Source of the DNA: UBA4874 sp002399435
GTDB taxonomy: Bacteria; Bacillota; Clostridia; Caldicoprobacterales; DTU083
DNA: 10,735 nt
Direction: 5' to 3'
Assembly: GCA_036823195.1 (NCBI GenBank)
Contig: DAISGI010000062.1
Coordinates: 1-10,735, forward strand
In this document: positions 5,504 through 10,735 of the stretch, one piece after another
Position numbering within the stretch: position 1 is the first letter of the stretch
Layout of the letters: each line of letters begins with the position of its first letter
The notes under the pieces: generated by a model
Told to the model about the DNA's origin: nothing
Seen by the model: the letters and a program-made list of their open reading frames with translations, nothing else
Databases searched by the model: none
Program-made: the position numbers and the translations under genes

Positions 5504-8500
5504 TTATGTCATTTTAACACATTGTTCCCCAAGTATTCCGGTTAATTCCCGAAGCAGGAGAGAATCCCGCCGGATCCACAAATCCGGGCTGGATTGATAC
5601 AGCCTGTCCGCAGCTTCCAGATACAAATACACCGGTATGCTTCCCCGATACTTCTTCAGCACGTTGCAGATATCCTGCTGAACATCCGGGCTGCGGTCCC
5701 GGGAAATCTTAAGGTACAGCCTGTGTCCCTTTTTCCCGGACTCCTTTACAAATGTTTTACCGGAGGTATCTGCTGACGTCTTACCGGAAGGATCTTCCGA
5801 TGTTTTGCCGGTCCATTTCCCGGACGAATTTTCAGTCCTTTTCCCGGATGCTTTTACGGACGAATTTTCAGTCCNNNNNNNNNNNNNNNNNNNNNNNNNN
5901 NNNNNNNNNNNNNNNNNNNNNNNNNNNNNNNNNNNNNNNNNNNNNNNNNNNNNNNNNNNNNNNNNNNNNNNNNNCGGACGAATTTTCAGTCCCTTTCCCG
6001 GATGTTTTTCCGGATATTCTGTCGGACACCAGGGGTTCCACCTCATTGCAGATAACTTTGGGATCCTCCTCTTCCCGGAGACTGATTCTACCCTTCACAA
6101 TCACAGCCTGATCGGTATTCAGCAATGCGGAAAACCTGGAATACACTCTGGGAAACACAATAACTTCAATGGTGCCATACAGGTCTTCCAGGGTAACAAA
6201 AGCCATAACACTGTTATTCCTGGTATATTTGATCTTCTTATCCGTAAGAATACCCCCCAGTGTGACCGGGGATCCGTCTGCCAGATCCGTAGCCGGCAGA
6301 ACTCCCTCCGCCATCGTTTCCCTCTCCTCCTCACCCTTAAGGCCAGAAATTTCCAGGGTGGTCTGCAGGCCTTCCAGGGATTTCTTGTACTCATCCAGAG
6401 GATGCCCGCTGATGTAGACACCTGTCATTTCCTTTTCCATGGAGAGTAAGGCTTTGAGCGGAAACTCCTCCCGATCCGGCAAAATATCCAGCCGGTATGC
6501 GGAAGGTGCAGCAGACGAAGCGCCGCCAAACAGGGACAGCTGTCCGGAAACATTCCGCCTCCTGTCCTGGGCGACGCTGTCCAGAATCTTTTCATAAACC
6601 GCAAGGAGCTGAGAGCGATGGGCTCCCAGGGAATCGAACGCGCCGCATTTGATCAGGCTTTCCACCATCTTTTTATTGATTTCCACGTCTTCCGTCTTCC
6701 GGCAGAAATCCAGGAAGCTGACAAACCGGCCCTTTTCCTCCCGGACTTTGATAATCGCTTCAATCGCTGATGTCCCCACATTTTTCACGGCAGCCAGGCC
6801 GAAACGGATGGAACGATCGCGGACCGTAAACCTGGCATAGCTTTCGTTCACATCCGGCGGAAGCACCGGAATGTTCCTCTTCCTGCAGTACTGAATATAG
6901 CCGGAAACTTTCCCGCTGTTCCCCATAAAACTGGTAATCAGGGCAGCCAGGAAGGGAACCGGATAATGGCATTTGAGCCACGCCGTCTGGTAGGCGACCA
7001 GGGCATATGCCGCAGCATGGGACTTGTTGAAGGCATATTTGGCAAATTCCATCATCTCATCAAAGATCCGGTTGGCCTTTTCCTCCGGAACGCCGTTGCG
7101 CAGCGCTCCCGGTACGGTCACATTCCCGTCTTCATCCAGGATGCCATGAATGAAGTATTCCCTTTCCCTCTGCATGACATCGGTCTTTTTCTTCGCCATG
7201 GCCCGGCGCACCAGATCGGATCTCCCCAGCGAATATCCCGCCAGATCCCTCACAATCTGCATAACCTGCTCCTGATAGACCATGCATCCATATGTCACCT
7301 TCAGCACGGGTTCCAGGCTCTCATCCGTATACTCTATGGACTCCGGATGGTTTTTGTTTGCAATGTACCGCGGGATCTGGTCCATGGGTCCCGGCCGGTA
7401 AAGGGAAATCCCGGCTATAATGTCCTCGAAGGAGGATGGCCTGAGTTCCTTCATGAACTGCTTCATGCCGGCGCTTTCCAGCTGAAACACACCGTCCGTA
7501 TCCCCCTGGCTGAGCATATCATAAACTGCTGCATCATCCAGCGGAATGGAATACATATCAATTTTTTCCCCGTTGCTCCGCCCAATCATCCCAACCGTAT
7601 CCCGGATCACCGTCAGGGTGCGCAGACCAAGAAAATCCATTTTCAGCAGTCCCAGCTGTTCCAGTGTTCCCATGGGAAACTGGGTGGTAACACAATCATC
7701 GTTTTTCTGCAGCGGAACATAATCCGTCACTGGCCGTCCGGTGATCAGGACACCGGCTGCGTGGGTGGATGCATGCCTCGGCAGTCCTTCCAGCTTCCGG
7801 GACATATCAATCAGGGACCGGGCGGAGGAATCCTCCTCGCAGAGCATTTTCAGTTCCTGATTTCTTTCCATAGCCTTGTCAATCGTCATTCCTTTTTCAT
7901 AGGGAATCATCCTGGCAATCCGATCCACTTCGCCATAGGACATGTTCAGGGCCCGTCCCACATCCCGGATGGCGGCTCTGGCTGCCATGGTGCCAAAGGT
8001 AATGATCTGGGCCACATGATCCTCCCCATATTTCCGGATGACGTAATCAATGACCTCCTGCCGTCTGACATAGCAGAAATCCACATCAATATCCGGCATG
8101 CTGACACGCTCCGGATTCAGGAAGCGCTCAAACAGCAGGCCGTACTTCATCGGATCGATCTGCGTGATTTGCAGGGTATAGGCCACCAGGCTTCCTGCGG
8201 CACTGCCTCTTCCCGGACCGACAACAATCCCGTTGTCCCTGGCATATTTGATAAAATCCCATACAATGAGGAAATAGTCCACATATCCCATTTGAATGAT
8301 GGTTTGGAGCTCATATTCCAGGCGATCCCGGATTTCCTCCGTCACTTCCGGATATCGTTCCTTCAGCCCCTTGCAGCAGAGGCCCCTGAGATACTGCTCC
8401 GCGGTATAGCCAGCCGGAACCTCATACTTCGGAAGATGGAGTCTGCCGAATTCAAACTCCACATGACACCGGTTCATGATCCGGACGGTATTTTTCAGAG

Positions 8501-9281
8501 CTTCCGGATACTGCCGAAACAAAAGCTCCATTTCCTCCGGGGATTTCAGGTAGAACTCCGGAGTTTCAAAGCGGAGCCGGTCGGCATCCTCTATGGTCTT
8601 TCCGGTTTGGATGCAGAGCAGGACATCATGGGCATCGGCATCCTCCCGGTTGATATAGTGCACATCATTGGTTGCAACCAGCGGAATGCCGGTTTCCTGG
8701 CTGATCCGGACCAGTCCTCCATTGATCTCTCTCTGGGCAGGCAATCCGTGGTCCTGCAGTTCCAGATAAAAGGATCCCTGTCCAAAAATCCCGTTCAGAC
8801 GGTTGGCAGCAGCCACCGCATCATCATAGCGTCCTTGCTTCAGCAACTGGGGAACCTTTCCTGCCAGGCATGCGCTGAGCCCAATCAGGCCCTCCGAATA
8901 TCTGGCAAGGGTCGGATAGTCAATCCGTGGTTTGTAATAAAATCCTTCCGTAAATCCAAGGGACGACAGAGTCATCAAATTCCGATAACCGGTTTGATTC
9001 TCTGCAAGAAGCACAAGATGGGTATAATTGCCGTCCGTGTGCGCTTCCTTGTCCTTCATGCCGCGGGGCGCCACATAGACTTCACAGCCGATGACCGGCT
9101 TCAGCCCCCTGGCAACTGCCTCCTGATAAAATTCCACCACGCCATACATAACCCCATGATCCGTAATGGCCATTCCGGGCATTCCCAGCTCCCTGCACCG
9201 GTCCAGCAGTGCCGGTATTCTGCCTGCCCCATCGAGCAGGCTGTATTCGGTATGCACATGCAGATGCACAAAATCAGACAT
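5504..9281 (-). CDS. dnaE: DNA polymerase III alpha subunit DnaE, with an expanded repeat linker and internal assembly gap
   Basis: DnaE polymerises DNA at the replication fork; in Firmicutes it usually works beside PolC. Numbering from the ATG at 9281, the PHP domain (1-210) retains candidate metal ligands H8, H10, D17, H42, E67, C138, D206 and H208, plus H81 or H88, so it may still bind metals. The polymerase active site has GPGRGSAAGS, then PDIDVDF with catalytic D397 and D399, and KMDFLGL with D549. HhH, OB-fold and C-terminal domains follow. Between the OB-fold and the C-terminal part (starting GHRLYLKIS) lies a Ser/Gly/Lys-rich repeat linker holding the 100-N gap. The two halves are offset by one frame as assembled; if the gene is intact the true gap length is a multiple of three. 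The visible parts already total about 1,225 residues, above the usual 1,150-1,180. The start at 9281 is preceded by AAAGG seven bases upstream; an ATG at 9302 has no such site. It follows ytoI by 23 bp. Confidence 0.93.
5763..6020 (-). repeat. 36-nt in-frame tandem repeat in dnaE (Ser/Gly/Lys linker)
   Basis: The 17-mer ggacgaattttcagtcc (top strand) occurs at 5822-5838, 5858-5874 and 5976-5992. The first two are exactly 36 nt apart. Each unit encodes 12 residues of the type TENSSGKWTGK, with more diverged versions (EDPSGKTSAD, TSGKTFVKESGK) towards the C-terminal side and RISGKTSGK on the N-terminal side. Both edges of the N gap lie in this 17-mer, so the assembly broke inside the array and more units are hidden. 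Confidence 0.88.
5875..5974. other. Assembly gap (100 N) inside dnaE
   Basis: This is a 100-N placeholder with repeat sequence on both sides. If the array is regular, the true gap would be 18 plus a multiple of 36 nt, which also restores the dnaE reading frame. Confidence 0.95.
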
Positions 9282-9304
9282 CTTATCACCTTTACTCCCC
9301 ATGG

Positions 9305-10603
9305 CTATTTCTTCATTTCCTTGACGGCAAGCATTCCCCTGGCAATCAATGTCTTCTCATGATACACGTTGATTTCGGCTTTGTTCCAGCTTCTCCCCTC
9401 TTCCACCGGCTCCACATCGATGTCCAGCATATCTTCCATCTGTACCGGACGGATAAAATAAACCGTGAAGGTATCCACAGCAATATCGGACTTCCGGAAG
9501 CTCTTCAGCGTCAGGGTTCCCACTGTGGACATCAGCATGGTCATGGCGTTCCAGCTGGCCGTCCCCATATGACTGAGCAGAATGGGCGTAACCCTGCCGG
9601 AGAAACGTGTCTTCCTGTTGAGACGCTTGCTGCAGAAATTGGCAAGGATGGAATCCTCCAGGGTTTCTCCCACCTGGGGCTGGTTCTTCATATATTGCAT
9701 GGCCTTAATCACATCCAGCTGACTGATGACCCCGATCAGCTTGCCGTCTTCCGCTACCGGCAGCAGTTCAAAGCCCTCCCAGATCATGATATGGGCGGCA
9801 TAGGCGACCGTCATCTGCCTGGTTACCGTAACGGGATCGCAGGACATATGGTCCTGAACCGGTCCGTCCAACACCTCCGGAATATCCCTTGAGGTAAGAA
9901 CGCCCACCACATGACCGGATTCGTCTACAACCGGAAAACGGCTGTGCCCGGATTTCTTCTGCAGCTTTCTCCAGTTGCCGATGGGATCCTTCCCATGGAG
10001 ATACAAAGGTTTTGAAATCATGATATCCTCAACCAGCAGAATTTCCTTTTTGATCATACGCTCGGAAATAGCCTTGTTGATCATGGAAGCCACCGTAAAG
10101 GTATCATAAGTGGAAGATATAACAGGCAGACCTTTGCGGTCCGCCAGATCATGTATCTCCTCCCCGCAGCGGAATCCACCGGTAATCAGAACGGCGCAGT
10201 CGTGCTCCAGGGCAAGACGGAACGCTTCCTCCCGGTTCCCCACAATCAACAGGCTGCCGGAGGAAAGATATTTCACCATAGCATCCGGGGTCATGGCGCC
10301 TATGACAAATCTGGCCAGTGTCTTGCTCAGTCCAGGGAAGCCGCCGAGAATTGTTCCGTCCACCATGGCAGCTACCTCAGCAAATGTCAGCCGATCAATA
10401 TTGCGCTTTTCCGCTTTTTCCACACGAATGGTACCCGCACGGGGAAAGGTTTTGACGTAATCCCTGCTTTCTGCATCCTTTATGGCCCGATATGCCGTAC
10501 CTTCGCTGACTCCCAGCTTCTGTGCGATCTTCCGGACGGAAATGGCAGACCCTATTTCCAAATCCATGATATATTGAATGATCTGATCATGCTTTGTCGT
10601 CAT
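9305..10603 (-). CDS. ytoI: YtoI-like HTH/DRTGG/CBS/hotdog regulatory protein
   Basis: The 432-aa product has the YtoI domain order. A winged-helix-type HTH lies at about 15-50 (ISVRKIAQKLGVSEGTAYRA), a DRTGG domain at about 70-185 (with VLITGGF), tandem CBS domains at about 192-305 (FPVVDESGHVVGVLTSRD and LPVAEDGKLIGVISQLDVI), and a hotdog thioesterase-like fold at about 320-430. CBS pairs commonly sense adenine nucleotides, and DRTGG domains occur in other regulatory proteins. The HTH suggests DNA binding, but the target and any enzymatic activity are not known. B. subtilis ytoI also lies near dnaE, which supports the assignment. The ATG at 10603 is preceded by AAGGA eight bases upstream. 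A good promoter and a leader dyad precede it, and dnaE follows after 23 bp, so it probably heads the operon and may control it. Confidence 0.88.
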   Translation of the reverse strand: MTTKHDQIIQYIMDLEIGSAISVRKIAQKLGVSEGTAYRAIKDAESRDYVKTFPRAGTIRVEKAEKRNIDRLTFAEVAAMVDGTILGGFPGLSKTLARFVIGAMTPDAMVKYLSSGSLLIVGNREEAFRLALEHDCAVLITGGFRCGEEIHDLADRKGLPVISSTYDTFTVASMINKAISERMIKKEILLVEDIMISKPLYLHGKDPIGNWRKLQKKSGHSRFPVVDESGHVVGVLTSRDIPEVLDGPVQDHMSCDPVTVTRQMTVAYAAHIMIWEGFELLPVAEDGKLIGVISQLDVIKAMQYMKNQPQVGETLEDSILANFCSKRLNRKTRFSGRVTPILLSHMGTASWNAMTMLMSTVGTLTLKSFRKSDIAVDTFTVYFIRPVQMEDMLDIDVEPVEEGRSWNKAEINVYHEKTLIARGMLAVKEMKK

Positions 10604-10626
10604 ATCCTGCTTCCTTCTTTTTACTG

Positions 10627-10654
10627 TGCATCCGTTTATCCGAAAACGTGTGCA
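10627..10654. promoter_or_regulatory. Dyad in the ytoI leader, candidate operator or RNA hairpin
   Basis: A 28-nt interrupted palindrome centred at 10640.5 has outer arms TGCA/TGCA and inner arms CGTTT/AAACG, with a two-base mismatch between them and a six-base centre. It lies between the predicted transcription start (about 10660) and the ytoI ribosome site. That position suits an operator bound by YtoI's own HTH domain; as RNA it would form a 9-bp interrupted hairpin. It is not followed by a T-run, so it is not a terminator. Confidence 0.5.
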
Positions 10655-10666
10655 TGCCTACCCAAT

Positions 10667-10695
10667 ATTTTATCATGAGAAACAGAACATGGCAA
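10667..10695 (-). promoter_or_regulatory. Sigma-A promoter of the ytoI-dnaE-pfkA cluster
   Basis: On the minus strand, TTGCCA (10690-10695) and TAAAAT (10667-10672) are separated by exactly 17 bp, with an extended -10 TG one base upstream of the hexamer. The start codon is about 64 bp downstream of the -10, leaving a leader of roughly 55 nt. No gene is visible between here and the right edge. Confidence 0.75.
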
Positions 10696-10735
10696 GAAAT
10701 CCGAACCGTACTTAAAAACTTTGTCACTTTTTGAT

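Noticed and set aside
5480..5535. Possible promoter (TTGGGG, 18 bp, CATAAT) for the DUF2007-like gene at the end of dnaE
   Set aside because: The -35 match is poor and the -10 only moderate, so I did not list it as a feature.
5868..6046. Apparent +1 frame change in dnaE across the N gap
   Set aside because: The 100 N are a placeholder of arbitrary length. Both flanks keep good DnaE sequence in their own frames, so no real frameshift can be claimed.
6966..9362. A 798-codon open frame on the plus strand opposite dnaE
   Set aside because: It is fully antisense to the conserved dnaE domains, is low-complexity and His/Gln/Pro-rich, shows no recognisable domain, and is explained by dnaE codon usage.

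Overview
The window looks like a chromosomal segment of a low-to-mid GC Firmicute, most likely a Clostridia (Lachnospiraceae-like) bacterium. The evidence is the ytoI-dnaE-(small DUF2007-like gene)-pfkA neighbourhood, strong AGGAGG-type ribosome sites, sigma-A-type promoter spacing, and the sequences of RlmD, PfkA and DnaE. Every gene I can support lies on the minus strand, so transcription runs from the right edge to the left edge.

Right part (about 10735 to 4226), ordinary housekeeping DNA of moderate GC. A sigma-A-like promoter (10667-10695) and a dyad in the leader (10627-10654) precede ytoI, which encodes an HTH-DRTGG-CBS-CBS-hotdog regulator-like protein. After 23 bp comes dnaE (DNA polymerase III alpha), then a 65-codon DUF2007-like gene, then pfkA (6-phosphofructokinase). 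Close spacing suggests one operon. dnaE is interrupted by a 100-N assembly gap that lies inside an in-frame 36-nt tandem repeat. The repeat encodes a Ser/Gly/Lys-rich linker between the OB-fold and the C-terminal domain. A second 100-N gap follows pfkA and abuts a 17-nt tandem repeat whose last unit overlaps the pfkA stop codon. Both gaps are probably repeat-induced and of unknown true length.

Middle (4018 to 2651): rlmD, a 23S rRNA m5U methyltransferase of the RumA/RlmD type. It is complete, but its last codons form part of a direct repeat.

Left part (about 2653 to 29): a visibly AT-rich insertion in the 3' end of rlmD, bounded by two 33-nt near-identical repeats (29-61 and 2654-2686, two mismatches), giving an element of 2,625 bp. 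It carries three genes that look like one operon: a small two-helix membrane protein, a short serine recombinase (308 aa, resolvase plus 'recombinase' domains but no zinc ribbon), and a membrane-anchored YkuE/YaeI-like metallophosphoesterase. The left repeat encodes a second rlmD 3' end (HVETVVLMSRVKD, stop), presumably the chromosomal end displaced by integration. The element appears to replace the terminal -KD with an immediate stop. The window's most interesting content is this very small rlmD-targeted element and the repeat-expanded DnaE linker.
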